The notes: generated from the sequence alone by a model not told the origin. 64,000 nucleotides of DNA from JAMLHH01 sp037189845 (GCA_037189845.1 JBBCIS010000003.1:124001-188000); one strand, 5' to 3'; positions 17,743-27,330 are shown, counted from the first letter of the stretch. Numbers and translations are program-made.

Positions 17743-18726
17743 ATGAATCAAAAAGCAGAGCCGATTTTACAGGAGAAAGACAACAGATTTGTATTGTTCC
17801 CGATAGAATATCAAGCTATCTGGGACATGTACAAAACTCATGTACAGGCGTTTTGGGTGGCTGAAGAGATTGATTTGACTCAGGATCTTGTTCATTGGAA
17901 AAAACTCAACGCGGACGAACAACACTTTGTTAAACACGTTTTGGCATTTTTTGCTGCAAGTGATGGCATTGTAAATGAAAATCTTGTCGTGAATTTCATG
18001 CAGGATGTTACTATCCCTGAAGCGAGATGTTTTTATGGTTTTCAGGTAGCCATGGAAAACATTCATGCCGAAACCTATTCGTTGCTAATTGACACATATA
18101 TCAAAGATCCTCAGGAAAAAGATGGCTTATTCAACGCTATCGACACACTTCCTTGTGTACAGAAAAAAGCAAAATGGGCATTGAAATGGATTGACGAATC
18201 TCCTTCATTTGCACATAGGTTAGTTGCATTTGCTGCTGTGGAGGGAATCTTCTTCTCAGGAAGCTTTTGCTCTATCTTCTGGTTGAAAAGCCGCGGACTA
18301 ATGCCAGGGCTGGCTCAATCCAATGAGCTCATCAGCAGGGATGAAGGCTTACACACTCAGTTTGCATGTCTGTTATACTCTATGTTGGAAAATAAACTTT
18401 CAGAAACTGAAATTCGTGATATCATCTGTAATGCAGTAGATGTAGAAAAAGAATTCGTAGTAGACGCCCTGCCTGTATCACTGATAGGTATGAATTCCAA
18501 ATTAATGACACAATACATAGAATTTGTGGCAGACCATTTACTGAATTCACTGGGATATGATAAAGTATATAATGTAGAAAATCCTTTTTCATTCATGGAC
18601 ATGATTTCCTTACAGGGAAAAACGAACTTCTTTGAAAGAAGAGTCTCAGAATATACAAGACCGGGAGTAGGCGTGGCACGTGAAGAGCAGGTATTTACAT
18701 CTGACACCGATGATGTAGATTTTTAA
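17743..18726 (+). CDS. nrdB: Ribonucleotide reductase class I beta subunit
   Basis: 327 residues. Metal ligands are visible in order: W-x-x-x-E-I (VAEEIDLTQD), then DEQHFVKHVLAFFAASDGIV with E/H ligands, MENIHAETYSLLIDTYI (E-x-x-H), AAVEGIFFSGSFCSIFW, and RDEGLHTQFACLLY (second E-x-x-H). The C-terminus ends DDVDF, the usual acidic tail that docks into the alpha subunit. The radical Tyr expected after the first helix pair is not obvious to me, so subclass is left open. Followed after 22 bp by nrdA. Confidence 0.93.
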   Translation: MNQKAEPILQEKDNRFVLFPIEYQAIWDMYKTHVQAFWVAEEIDLTQDLVHWKKLNADEQHFVKHVLAFFAASDGIVNENLVVNFMQDVTIPEARCFYGFQVAMENIHAETYSLLIDTYIKDPQEKDGLFNAIDTLPCVQKKAKWALKWIDESPSFAHRLVAFAAVEGIFFSGSFCSIFWLKSRGLMPGLAQSNELISRDEGLHTQFACLLYSMLENKLSETEIRDIICNAVDVEKEFVVDALPVSLIGMNSKLMTQYIEFVADHLLNSLGYDKVYNVENPFSFMDMISLQGKTNFFERRVSEYTRPGVGVAREEQVFTSDTDDVDF

Positions 18727-18748
18727 GAATAATTAAGATATACGACTT

Positions 18749-21190
18749 ATGTACGTAATAAAAAGAGATGGCCGCAGAGAACCTGTTCACTTTGACAAAG
18801 TAACAGCCAGAGTTTCTCAGCTTTGTTTTGGATTAAATTCCAGATATGTTGTAGCTCATAAAATTGCTCAGAAAGTAATAGAAGGGATTTATGATGGTAT
18901 CACTACTACTCAATTAGATGATCTTGCTGCTACTACCTCAGCTTCTATGGCAGTAGTACATCCTGATTATGCTATTTTGGCTGCGAGAATAGCTGTATCC
19001 AATCTGCACAAGAATACGAAAAAGGTATTTTCAAGAGTAGTAACAGATCTGTATCACTATATAGATCCGAAAACAAATGAAAAAGCTCCTTTGATTGCTG
19101 ATGATATCTATCAGATCATCATGGAAAACAAAGACAAGCTGGATGCTGCTATCGTACATCATCGTGACTATAACTATGACTTCTTCGGATTTAAAACACT
19201 GGAGAAATCATACCTGATGAAACTGAATAATAAAACTGCAGAACGTCCGCAACATATGTTGATGAGAGTAGCAGTAGGTATTCATTATAATGATATTGAT
19301 GCTGCTATTGAGACATATAACTTAATGTCTGAAAAGTGGTTCACACATGCAACTCCTACGTTGTTCAATGCGGGTACACCGAAACCTCAGCTTTCTTCTT
19401 GTTTCTTACTGACCATGAAAGAAGACAGTATTCCGGGAATTTTCGAGACACTGAAACAATGTGCTGAAATCTCGCAATCTGCCGGTGGTATCGGTTTGAG
19501 CATCCACAATATCAGAGCAACAGGCAGCTATATCAAAGGTACAAACGGAACCTCTAATGGTATTGTACCGATGTTAAAGGTTTTCAATGATACTGCAAGA
19601 TACGTAGATCAGGGCGGAGGCAAGCGCAAAGGAGCATTTGCAATATATCTGGAACCATGGCATGCTGATATCTACGAATTCCTTGACCTTCGTAAGAATA
19701 ATGGAAAAGAAGAGCAGCGTGCAAGAGATTTATTCTTTGCGCTCTGGATTTCGGACTTGTTTATGAAGCGTGTTAAAGAAAACGCAGAATGGTCTTTATT
19801 CTGTCCGAATGAATCTCCGGGCCTATATGAAGCATACGGAGATAAATTTGAAGAATTATACCTTCAATACGAAGCTGCAGGCAAAGCAAAAGCGAAAGTC
19901 AAAGCACAGGAATTGTGGTTCAGAATTCTGGATTCTCAGATTGAGACCGGAACACCGTATATGTTGTACAAAGACCACGCAAACAATAAATCCAATCAGA
20001 AAAATCTGGGAACCATCCGCTCCAGTAACCTGTGTACAGAGATCATGGAATACACCAGTCCTGATGAAGTGGCTGTTTGTAATCTGGCTTCTATCAACCT
20101 CAGCAAATTCGTCGATGTTGAAAAGAAAACTTTTGATTTCCGGAAGCTATACGACATCACTTATACAGTGACAAAAAATCTCAATAAAATTATTGATATC
20201 AACTACTACCCTGTTCCTGAAGCTAAAAAGAGCAACCTCAGACACCGTCCTATCGGTATCGGAGTACAGGGACTGGCAGATGCATTTATCTTATTGAGAC
20301 ATCCTTTTGAAAGCGAAGAAGCAAGATTGCTCAATAAAAATATCTTTGAGACCATCTATTATGCTTCACTGTGCGCATCCAAAGATCTGGCAAAAATTCA
20401 CGGTGCATACGAAACATTCAAAGGCTCTCCTATCAGCGAAGGAATTTTCCAGTTTGACATGTGGGGCGTGACACCATCTACACGTTGGGATTGGGATACT
20501 TTGAGAGCAGAGATCATGGAAACGGGTGTAAGAAACAGCTTATTATTGGCTCCTATGCCCACTGCTTCTACATCTCAGATTTTGGGTAACAACGAATGTT
20601 TCGAGCCATATACTTCTAATATCTATACCAGAAGAGTGCTGAGCGGCGAGTTTGTGGTAGTCAACAAGCACTTATTGAAAGACCTCAATGATCTAGGACT
20701 GTGGAGCGAAGAGATGAAAAACGCAATCGTAGCCAGCAACGGTTCTATTCAGGGAATTCAGGGCTTACCGCAGGAGCTGAAAGATTTGTATAAAACTGTC
20801 TGGGAAATCAAACAGAGATCCATCATCGAAATGTCTGCTGACCGCGGTGCATATATAGATCAAAGCCAGAGCCTGAACATTCACCTCGAAGAAGTCAACT
20901 ATAAAAAACTGAGTGCAATGCATTTCTTTGCATGGGAAAAAGGCTTAAAAACAGGTATGTACTATTTGAGAACCAGACCTGCTACGGATCCTATTAAATT
21001 CACTGTAGACAGAGAAAAAGCCAAAATGGCACAACAGGCTGTAGAAGCAGGAGTTTTCAATTCCGTAGACCTTGCAACTGCTCCTATCAGTGTAGCACAA
21101 CCGGAAATCTTTGATATGGATACTCAACCAAAAACTTTCAAAGAAAGACCGAGCGACTCACAGTTTGAGTGCGAGGGTTGTGGCTCATAA
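18749..21190 (+). CDS. nrdA: Ribonucleotide reductase class I alpha subunit
   Basis: 813 residues. An ATP-cone (MYVIKRDGRREPVHFDKVTA) covers about residues 1-95, giving dATP feedback control. The catalytic part has PTLFNAGTPKPQLSSCFLLT with the first active-site Cys, SAGGIGLSIHNIRATGSYI, then NLCTEIMEY, VAVCNLASINLSKFV and the substrate-binding stretch PMPTASTSQILGNNECFEPY. The tail ends FECEGCGS with the C-x-x-C pair that relays reducing power. It reduces ribonucleoside diphosphates to deoxy forms together with NrdB. Confidence 0.96.
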   Translation: MYVIKRDGRREPVHFDKVTARVSQLCFGLNSRYVVAHKIAQKVIEGIYDGITTTQLDDLAATTSASMAVVHPDYAILAARIAVSNLHKNTKKVFSRVVTDLYHYIDPKTNEKAPLIADDIYQIIMENKDKLDAAIVHHRDYNYDFFGFKTLEKSYLMKLNNKTAERPQHMLMRVAVGIHYNDIDAAIETYNLMSEKWFTHATPTLFNAGTPKPQLSSCFLLTMKEDSIPGIFETLKQCAEISQSAGGIGLSIHNIRATGSYIKGTNGTSNGIVPMLKVFNDTARYVDQGGGKRKGAFAIYLEPWHADIYEFLDLRKNNGKEEQRARDLFFALWISDLFMKRVKENAEWSLFCPNESPGLYEAYGDKFEELYLQYEAAGKAKAKVKAQELWFRILDSQIETGTPYMLYKDHANNKSNQKNLGTIRSSNLCTEIMEYTSPDEVAVCNLASINLSKFVDVEKKTFDFRKLYDITYTVTKNLNKIIDINYYPVPEAKKSNLRHRPIGIGVQGLADAFILLRHPFESEEARLLNKNIFETIYYASLCASKDLAKIHGAYETFKGSPISEGIFQFDMWGVTPSTRWDWDTLRAEIMETGVRNSLLLAPMPTASTSQILGNNECFEPYTSNIYTRRVLSGEFVVVNKHLLKDLNDLGLWSEEMKNAIVASNGSIQGIQGLPQELKDLYKTVWEIKQRSIIEMSADRGAYIDQSQSLNIHLEEVNYKKLSAMHFFAWEKGLKTGMYYLRTRPATDPIKFTVDREKAKMAQQAVEAGVFNSVDLATAPISVAQPEIFDMDTQPKTFKERPSDSQFECEGCGS

Positions 21191-21254
21191 TTTTGCTTAG
21201 AACCAATTATTCATATGTAGGCTGTCAGATTTTTCTGGCAGCTTCTTTATTTCA

Positions 21255-21365
21255 GGGAGGCTCCTTCGGATCGGGCTTTCGTTTCGTCTTTCCCGATTTC
21301 GGATGAAGCATCCTCATCGGAATGATACTCCACTCTATCCCTGCCTTATGCGGAGCTGCTCTCTA
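21255..21365 (+). repeat. Dispersed structured intergenic repeat, copy B
   Basis: In the 318-bp gap after nrdA. GGGAGGCTCCTTCGGATCGGGC with TTTCG at its end is followed by nested stems (CCGAT 21293-21297 with ATCGG 21316-21320, and GGATG/CATCC inside). It closes with TATCCCTGCCTTATGCGGAGCTGCTC. This has the same order of blocks as copy A at 10602-10715 with different hairpin arms, so paired changes preserve structure. The rest of the gap (to 21508) is AT-rich leader of the next gene. Confidence 0.6.
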
Positions 21366-21508
21366 GTGGTATATATTATTTTCCCTCTATTGAAAATCAT
21401 CTCTAAAAAGACCTCCTGATTTTTAACAAAGAATTACATCACAGTAATTAAATAATTGCTTTTAACTATTCGTTATCCGGATAATTCCAAACCAATTAAA
21501 CAATTATT

Positions 21509-22393
21509 ATGAAAACGATTAAAATCACGATGGTAGTGGCAGGCATTTTTTTGCTGATCAGATGCCAGCAATCTGCAGAGTACGCACCGTCAATGGAGAA
21601 TTCCTCCTCAAAAGCAGAATCAGAAAACTCTTACATCACACAAACCGGAAATTCAGACAAAAGCAGAAAATTTATCCGCACAGCAGATATGAAATTCAAA
21701 GTAAAGGATGTCACCAAAGCCACTGAAAACATTGAAGATATTACGCTCAAAAACGGAGGTTTTGTTACCTATACAAATCTGGCGAGTGAGATTTCCGGCA
21801 CCGGTACGACTGCTATCAGCAAAGATTCCTCTCTGATTACGACACATTTCACAGTGACGAACAACATTACACTCCGTGTACCCAATACCCTGCTCGATAC
21901 TACATTGCGAGAGATAGCAAGAAATATTGAATTCATGGATTACAGATTGATTACGGCTGAAGATGTAGCAATACAAATGCTGGCAAATCAGATGACACAA
22001 CAAAGAAACGGCGGCAAAGATCTGTCAGGTAGCGAAAAAGTCAAAAGCAATATCATGGCAGATGAACACAACATGAGAAAGAAAGAAGTAGCAGACAACG
22101 CAAAAATTGACAACCTTAATCTGAATGATAAAGTCAACTTCAGCACTGTACAGCTTTCACTTTATCAAAATCCATCCATCCGAAGGGAAGTCATCTCCAA
22201 TGAGAAAAATATCGACGCATATACTCCCGGATTAGGAAGCAGACTCGTTGATTCATTCAAAACCGGATGGGAAATCGTTGAAGACATTCTGGTATTTGTC
22301 ACTCAATTATGGGTATTTATTGTAGCCGGAATTCTATTTTTCTTCCTTTACAGAAAATATGGGAAACAAATTAAAGACAATTTTCAGCAGTAG
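21509..22393 (+). CDS. DUF4349 lipoprotein with C-terminal membrane segment
   Basis: 294 residues. MKTIKITMVVAGIFLLIRCQ is a lipoprotein signal (Cys 19). After a Ser/Glu-rich linker, FIRTADMKFKVKDVTKATEN and IEDITLKNGGFVTYTN mark a DUF4349 domain. A coiled helical part (residues about 165-200) follows, VNFSTVQLSLYQNP closes the domain, and a transmembrane segment (LVFVTQLWVFIVAGILFFFL) lies near residues 259-280 with a basic tail. The family function is unknown. Envelope location seems firm; having both a lipid anchor and a C-terminal membrane helix suggests inner-membrane retention. Confidence 0.8.
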   Translation: MKTIKITMVVAGIFLLIRCQQSAEYAPSMENSSSKAESENSYITQTGNSDKSRKFIRTADMKFKVKDVTKATENIEDITLKNGGFVTYTNLASEISGTGTTAISKDSSLITTHFTVTNNITLRVPNTLLDTTLREIARNIEFMDYRLITAEDVAIQMLANQMTQQRNGGKDLSGSEKVKSNIMADEHNMRKKEVADNAKIDNLNLNDKVNFSTVQLSLYQNPSIRREVISNEKNIDAYTPGLGSRLVDSFKTGWEIVEDILVFVTQLWVFIVAGILFFFLYRKYGKQIKDNFQQ

Positions 22394-22464
22394 ATTCTCT
22401 TAAAATCCCCGCTATTTCCTTTCTCACTACAGTGAGCCTCCACATCCCGGACAAGTAGTGTATG

Positions 22465-22472
22465 TAGCTTTG
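22465..22472 (+). promoter_or_regulatory. -7 promoter box (TAnnTTTG)
   Basis: TAGCTTTG lies 10 bp before the ATG of the phosphatase gene, implying a leader of only a few bases. No convincing -33 TTG at normal spacing was seen. Confidence 0.45.
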
Positions 22473-22482
22473 CATAAAAAGC

Positions 22483-24078
22483 ATGAGACTATTTACACTA
22501 CTTCTCCTTTTGATAATAAGCAAGGCAACCCTTGCTCAATCTCCGCTCGTGAGAGGTCCATACCTAAACATCCTCACGCACGAGGGAGTTGTGGTCAGAT
22601 GGAAAACAATCAACAATGAGACTGGTATTGTACGTTATGGTACTCACCCGGATAGTCTGACCCAAACTGCTACAGAAAACAGAAGCAGGTCAGAACATGA
22701 AATACAGATTTCTAACCTTCTGCCCGATACAAAATATTATTATCAGATTGGTTCAGAATCTTCTTCCTATACCACAGCAGGCACAGATTTCAGATTTAAA
22801 ACAGCTCCCCTTCCTGACACCAGACAACCAATAAGAATCTGGGCATTCGGAGATTTCGGAGATGGCAGCATACATCAGAAAAGAGTGAGAGATGCCTATA
22901 TCCGCCATTTCGAAAAGGAAGATACAGATCTTTGGATCTGGCTGGGAGATAACGCATACGAAGACGGCACAGAAGATGAATTTCAAAAAAATGTATTTGA
23001 AGTTTTCCCTAAAGAATTAGCCCGTATGGGAGTATGGATGACTCCGGGCAACCACGACTACAAAAGCATCAACTGGCTGACTCATCAGGGGCCTTATTAT
23101 GATCTTTTCACAATGCCCACACAGGGAGAAGCAGGCGGTAGACCCAGCAAAGACGAATCATACTTTTCATTTGACTATGGCAACATTCACTTTATTTCTA
23201 TCAATTCGGAATACGTTCCACATATCCTGAGCAATAACACCATTTTCACCAACTGGCTGGAAAAAGATATTCAGGAAACTAAAAAAGACTGGATTATCGC
23301 ATTCTGGCACCAGCCACCATATTCCAAAGGAACTCACGATTCTGATGATTTTTTCGGCAATATGGAAATGACCAGAAAACATGTCAATCCTATACTGGAA
23401 AGATATGGCTGCGACCTTGTACTTGGCGGACACAGCCACGGATATGAAAGAACATACATGATAAAAGGGCACTTTGGCTCATCCAACACTTTCCGCCCTA
23501 ATATGATTATAGATGGGAGCAACGGCAATCCGAACGAAGGAAACACTTATCAGAAATATACAGAAGGAACTGATGCCAATAAAGGTACTGTATACGTAGT
23601 TGCCGGAAGCGGCGGCAAAAAAGGTGATGGTTCCAGCCCACTGAACCACCCTGCGATGTTTATGTCCTCTGAAGACCATCACGGCTCCATGGTGATAGAT
23701 GTAGATGGGTTGACACTTCATGCGAGATTTATAGACACTACAGGCGGCGTGATAGATGAATTTGCTATTCAGAAAAATCAGGTAGTTACCTCCGCTAAAA
23801 ATCATGAATTTGACAGACTGGTACAGCTCAATGCCTATCCGAATCCATTCAAAGAGAGCTTTACAATAGAATTTTCACTGGAAAAAGCTGACGATGTAGA
23901 AATTTCAGTAAAAGATTTATTTGGCAGAACCATAGAGGCTATCAACAGAAAGAAATATCCTGCAGGCAAACATCAGATAGTCATTCAGGCAAAAGATAAA
24001 TACACAACGGGAACATATCTGATAGAATTAAAAACAGCAGACAAGCTTGGAGCGAAACGAATGCTGTTCGTGGAGTAA
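22483..24078 (+). CDS. Secreted purple-acid-phosphatase-like metallophosphoesterase with T9SS tail
   Basis: 531 residues. Signal peptide (MRLFTLLLLLIISKATLAQ), then an Fn3-like purple acid phosphatase N-terminal domain (RGPYLNILTHEGVVVRWKT, about 20-110). The metallophosphatase core shows all metal motifs: WAFGDFGDGS (D-x-x), WLGDNAYEDG (GDN), TPGNHDY (GNHD), FWHQPPYSKG (H) and LGGHSHGYERTYM (GHxH). The C-terminal about 80 residues (LNAYPNPFKESFTIEFSLEK to FVE) are a type A T9SS sorting domain. It would hydrolyse phosphate esters outside the cell or on its surface. A stand-alone gene, with its own terminator after it. Confidence 0.9.
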   Translation: MRLFTLLLLLIISKATLAQSPLVRGPYLNILTHEGVVVRWKTINNETGIVRYGTHPDSLTQTATENRSRSEHEIQISNLLPDTKYYYQIGSESSSYTTAGTDFRFKTAPLPDTRQPIRIWAFGDFGDGSIHQKRVRDAYIRHFEKEDTDLWIWLGDNAYEDGTEDEFQKNVFEVFPKELARMGVWMTPGNHDYKSINWLTHQGPYYDLFTMPTQGEAGGRPSKDESYFSFDYGNIHFISINSEYVPHILSNNTIFTNWLEKDIQETKKDWIIAFWHQPPYSKGTHDSDDFFGNMEMTRKHVNPILERYGCDLVLGGHSHGYERTYMIKGHFGSSNTFRPNMIIDGSNGNPNEGNTYQKYTEGTDANKGTVYVVAGSGGKKGDGSSPLNHPAMFMSSEDHHGSMVIDVDGLTLHARFIDTTGGVIDEFAIQKNQVVTSAKNHEFDRLVQLNAYPNPFKESFTIEFSLEKADDVEISVKDLFGRTIEAINRKKYPAGKHQIVIQAKDKYTTGTYLIELKTADKLGAKRMLFVE

Positions 24079-24171
24079 AGCGTTTTATAAAGTGGATATC
24101 AACATAGCTCCGGGCTGACGCAGTGTTTTTCCAGTTGGTATCCACGACTATTTTTCAGGTTAGAGTTTTGT

Positions 24172-24194
24172 AGCGTACTTCGGTACGCTTTTTT
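24172..24194 (+). terminator. UUCG-tetraloop terminator
   Basis: AGCGTAC (24172-24178), loop TTCG, GTACGCT (24183-24189), then a T-run. It lies about 95 bp past the phosphatase stop. Confidence 0.85.
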
Positions 24195-24244
24195 GTTCTG
24201 TACAATACATATTCCTCTCTTAGAAGAGATATCCACTAAAACCC

Positions 24245-24252
24245 TACCTTTG
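24245..24252 (+). promoter_or_regulatory. -7 promoter box (TAnnTTTG)
   Basis: TACCTTTG lies 7 bp before the ATG at 24260. Transcription starting a few bases after the box would give a nearly leaderless mRNA. Confidence 0.4.
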
Positions 24253-24259
24253 CTGTAAG

Positions 24260-25336
24260 ATGTCACAAGAATTAGTTTTTTCCGGAGAAAAATCCCTGTC
24301 GGAAAACCAAAGATTATTCAATGAATATTCCAGGCAGGTAGACAGTCTGAATAAAAAGCTGGAAAGAGAAAAAGAAAGATTAGATGTACTGAAAAAGGAA
24401 TTTCACAAGGATATATACCAGCTATTTGAGCAATTATCCCGCGAAAGAATCTCTTTGGCCATGCTGTTTCATGAAGCAACCTACGATTTCAAATATTCCG
24501 GAAGCCAGACAGAGATTTTCGGAGATGTCATAGTTTATCTTTTTGAACAGGCATTTGAATCAGTTGACCCTGACGATGATCAGGAGATCATCTATCAGCA
24601 ATGGAAAGGACAGTCATATTCCAATGTAAAGAGTGAAGACATTTATACACTCAAAGAAAAAATCGCTGAACAGCTCTTGCTGGAGCACGGTCTTTATATC
24701 AATATTGACGATTATGCCAATGATTTGGACAATTTTGCCCGATTCAGGAATGAAGTACAACGCATGTTGACAGAAAATGATTTCTCTCAAAAGAAGAAAA
24801 GGAAAAAATCCAGACAGGAAATCAAAGACCAGCAGGCAAAAGAAGCCGATCTTGCTATTCAGCAACGCAATATCCGAAGCATCTATATAGCTCTGGCAAA
24901 AGTGCTCCACCCTGATACCTCACAGAATGATACAGACTCCTCCGTGAAAGAAGATCTCATGAAAAAAATCACTATAGCTTATCAGGCAAAAGATCTGCAT
25001 ACACTTCTTCTACTCGAACAGGAATGGGTAGACAAGCAAAATCTTCGGCTGGACCAACTGGAAGAACACCAATTGAATATCTATCTGAAATCTTTGAAGG
25101 AAAGAATCAAATCTCTGGAACAGGAAATCGAGGCTTTATACAAATCTCCTGTTTATGCGGAAATTGCACATCTGATTCACCTTCAGGAAAAAAAAGCTAT
25201 GCAGAAAATCAAAAGTCAACGATCAGACATCAAGCAGGTCATCCAGACTTTTCAGCATAATCTCGGCGTATTAAAACATCATTATTCCAGAAAATACATT
25301 CAGGATGCTGTGAACCAGTTTCATGAGCTGATATAG
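24260..25336 (+). CDS. Coiled-coil protein with J-domain-like segment
   Basis: 358 residues, no signal peptide. A long charged coiled coil (about 15-60) opens the protein. Near residues 205-255 IYIALAKVLHPDTSQ and LMKKITIAYQAKDLHTLLLL resemble a J domain, including the His-Pro-Asp tripeptide that stimulates DnaK/Hsp70. A basic stretch (KKKRKKSRQEIKDQQ) precedes it and more coiled coil follows. Bacteroidota carry such proteins annotated as DnaJ-like. It is neither DnaJ nor CbpA (no Gly/Phe or zinc region), so a specialised co-chaperone is the best guess. Confidence 0.6.
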   Translation: MSQELVFSGEKSLSENQRLFNEYSRQVDSLNKKLEREKERLDVLKKEFHKDIYQLFEQLSRERISLAMLFHEATYDFKYSGSQTEIFGDVIVYLFEQAFESVDPDDDQEIIYQQWKGQSYSNVKSEDIYTLKEKIAEQLLLEHGLYINIDDYANDLDNFARFRNEVQRMLTENDFSQKKKRKKSRQEIKDQQAKEADLAIQQRNIRSIYIALAKVLHPDTSQNDTDSSVKEDLMKKITIAYQAKDLHTLLLLEQEWVDKQNLRLDQLEEHQLNIYLKSLKERIKSLEQEIEALYKSPVYAEIAHLIHLQEKKAMQKIKSQRSDIKQVIQTFQHNLGVLKHHYSRKYIQDAVNQFHELI

Positions 25337-25356
25337 TTTTTCTATGCCTACTGCTT

Positions 25357-26295
25357 TCAAAGCGGGCCCAAACTTTCATATTTAGCTGCTTTCTTTGTTC
25401 TTCTCTGATTTGCCAGCTTCTTTATGTTCAAATTGCTGGTTATACCCAATTGTGTATGCATTACAAAACCGACTGAGCTTCCCCCAAGTCCGTATTTCAT
25501 ATTGAACCTGCAAAACTCAGGACCTATTCCCATCCCTGTAAAAAATTCTGTATGAAATGTATTTCCTCTACTAATAAAATAATATTGTATCGGATTTCTC
25601 GTCAGCGTATCATCCATATATGCCGTCAGAATATTTTCCTGAACATCCATTTTTAATTGCTGCTGAAATGCGAATGCCATTCCCAGATAAAATGTAAACA
25701 TTTCTTTCTCCAACATAAATGAGGGCTGAATATAGTATCTGATGGACCTGTCATGAATACGATAATTTGCCAGATCAATTTTATCTAATGAATCCGGAAT
25801 AATAAGCTTCTCACCTATTCTGTCATAATACTCATATCCATTGAGTTCCATATAATTGTGTGTATTACGATACTGTATTCCTCCAAAAACATCAAAATCC
25901 CGTCTGATCTTTTCTTTTTTTGGTTTCAATGGCAGATTATAATTCACCCCACCACCGGCAGTATTGGCAGAGAAAGAATATTGATTCGCAGAATATCTGT
26001 ACAATCCAGTCAATGCCCATCTATCGGTTATTGCGACAGTTGCATTGACATTACATCCGGCTACGTCTTTATTAATATAGACAATATCACTCTTACTTTC
26101 GACCAACCCTAAACCTTCGTTACTCCCTTTATAGTTCTGAAAGTCAACTTCTAACCGGATATCACCCTTTTCTTTCGTATCTATCGGAATCTGACTGATA
26201 TGCTCAATCGGAGAACTCACTTTAAATGTTCGCGTTGTGATTCTACAGGAAGTAAACATTACTATAGCAATCAGAAAAATAACCAAGACTCTCAT
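25357..26295 (-). CDS. Envelope lipoprotein, tandem paralogue 2
   Basis: 312 residues, family not recognised. MRVLVIFLIAIVMFTSCRIT is a lipoprotein signal. The body opens with ISQIPIDTKEKGDIRLEVDF and then shows beta-rich stretches (ATVAITDRWALTGLYRYSAN, FDVFGGIQYRN, YYIQPSFMLEKEMFTFYLGM, GMGIGPEFCRFNMKYGLG) ending in HTQLGITSNLN. Alternating amphipathic strands suggest a small barrel or surface beta-protein. It aligns along its length with the upstream gene at 26307-27236, 11 bp away, so the two are a tandem duplication in one operon. Confidence 0.65.
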   Translation of the reverse strand: MRVLVIFLIAIVMFTSCRITTRTFKVSSPIEHISQIPIDTKEKGDIRLEVDFQNYKGSNEGLGLVESKSDIVYINKDVAGCNVNATVAITDRWALTGLYRYSANQYSFSANTAGGGVNYNLPLKPKKEKIRRDFDVFGGIQYRNTHNYMELNGYEYYDRIGEKLIIPDSLDKIDLANYRIHDRSIRYYIQPSFMLEKEMFTFYLGMAFAFQQQLKMDVQENILTAYMDDTLTRNPIQYYFISRGNTFHTEFFTGMGIGPEFCRFNMKYGLGGSSVGFVMHTQLGITSNLNIKKLANQRRTKKAAKYESLGPL

Positions 26296-26306
26296 CTGTA
26301 TCAGAC

Positions 26307-27236
26307 TTAAAATGAATGTCTTGAAGAAATCACATTATCCCCTTTTCTATTAAAATTGCTGGTCACTCCAAAATTGAAACCATAAAATCTTTTATCTAAC
26401 TTATCTGTGGACCAACCTCGTGAATACTTATAGGTTATTCGGCAAAACTCAGGTCCAAATCCCATCCCCAAAAATACAGATCCCAAGAAGTCAGCACCTC
26501 TGTCCTTATAGTACACCATTGGATTGGTTTTATCAGTATCAATGACATAATCTACAAATTGCTTGTCCAGCTCAGGATTATATCTGAATTGGTGCTGTAA
26601 TGCTGCTGCGCCACCAATAAAAAATCTCACCCACTTGTGATCTACAGAAAATGATGGCTGTACTATAAATCTGTACTGATTCTGCCTGATCTTGTAGTAG
26701 CTCAGATTTCCACCATCCACATCTATAAACACTTGTGTTGTTGGAACAGGAACTACAAAATAGTATAAGTTAATAGTCCCTTCGTCAACGCTCATGAAAT
26801 TTCTTGCTGTCTTGTACTGAAAAGTTCCCATGATATCGTATCCATAAACAGCTTTACCACGTTTAGTAGGAAAATTCTTAAAATGATTAATTGAACCGGC
26901 TATACTATGACTCTGAAAATTTTCTACGCCGCCGGCTATTTTATATCTCATCCCAAGAGATAGTGCGTCTGTTATAGCATAATAACCACCGAAAGTACCT
27001 TCTACTACCGATAATTTTCTATATAATACTGTCTCACTCAACATGTTACTATAAATGTATTCATCCGAGGAACCATAAACTCCAAGTTGCATTTCTACAT
27101 TTACATCTCCTTTTTCCTTTGCTTCTATCGGTATATTGGAAATTGCATCAGCGTTTGAGGCAGTAGTATAAATCCTTATGTTACAGGATGTAAAAGCTAA
27201 AAGGATGATGAGTGCTGCTAAACAGATATTTTTCAT
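26307..27236 (-). CDS. Envelope lipoprotein, tandem paralogue 1
   Basis: 309 residues, unrecognised family. Lipoprotein signal MKNICLAALIILLAFTSCNI; then ISNIPIEAKEKGDVNVEMQL, GGYYAITDALSLGMRYKIAG, GYDIMGTFQYKTARNFMSVD, IVQPSFSVDHKWVRFFIGGA, GMGFGPEFCRITYKYSRG and FNFGVTSNFN. Each block has a counterpart in the paralogue downstream (I-P-I-x-x-KEKGD, AITD, GMG-x-GPEFCR, G-x-TSN-x-N). The strand-rich pattern fits an outer-membrane beta structure. First gene of the pair. Confidence 0.65.
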   Translation of the reverse strand: MKNICLAALIILLAFTSCNIRIYTTASNADAISNIPIEAKEKGDVNVEMQLGVYGSSDEYIYSNMLSETVLYRKLSVVEGTFGGYYAITDALSLGMRYKIAGGVENFQSHSIAGSINHFKNFPTKRGKAVYGYDIMGTFQYKTARNFMSVDEGTINLYYFVVPVPTTQVFIDVDGGNLSYYKIRQNQYRFIVQPSFSVDHKWVRFFIGGAAALQHQFRYNPELDKQFVDYVIDTDKTNPMVYYKDRGADFLGSVFLGMGFGPEFCRITYKYSRGWSTDKLDKRFYGFNFGVTSNFNRKGDNVISSRHSF

Positions 27237-27260
27237 ATCGGGTGGTTATTATTAATCCGC

Positions 27261-27268
27261 CAAAAATA
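27261..27268 (-). promoter_or_regulatory. -7 promoter box (minus strand)
   Basis: CAAAAATA on the plus strand reads TATTTTTG on the minus strand, 24 bp before the start of the lipoprotein gene at 27236. Confidence 0.4.
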
Positions 27269-27330
27269 GCCAACATATCTCAAACACAATCGAATACTTC
27301 AAAAAATACATATAAACAGCTATTACAACA

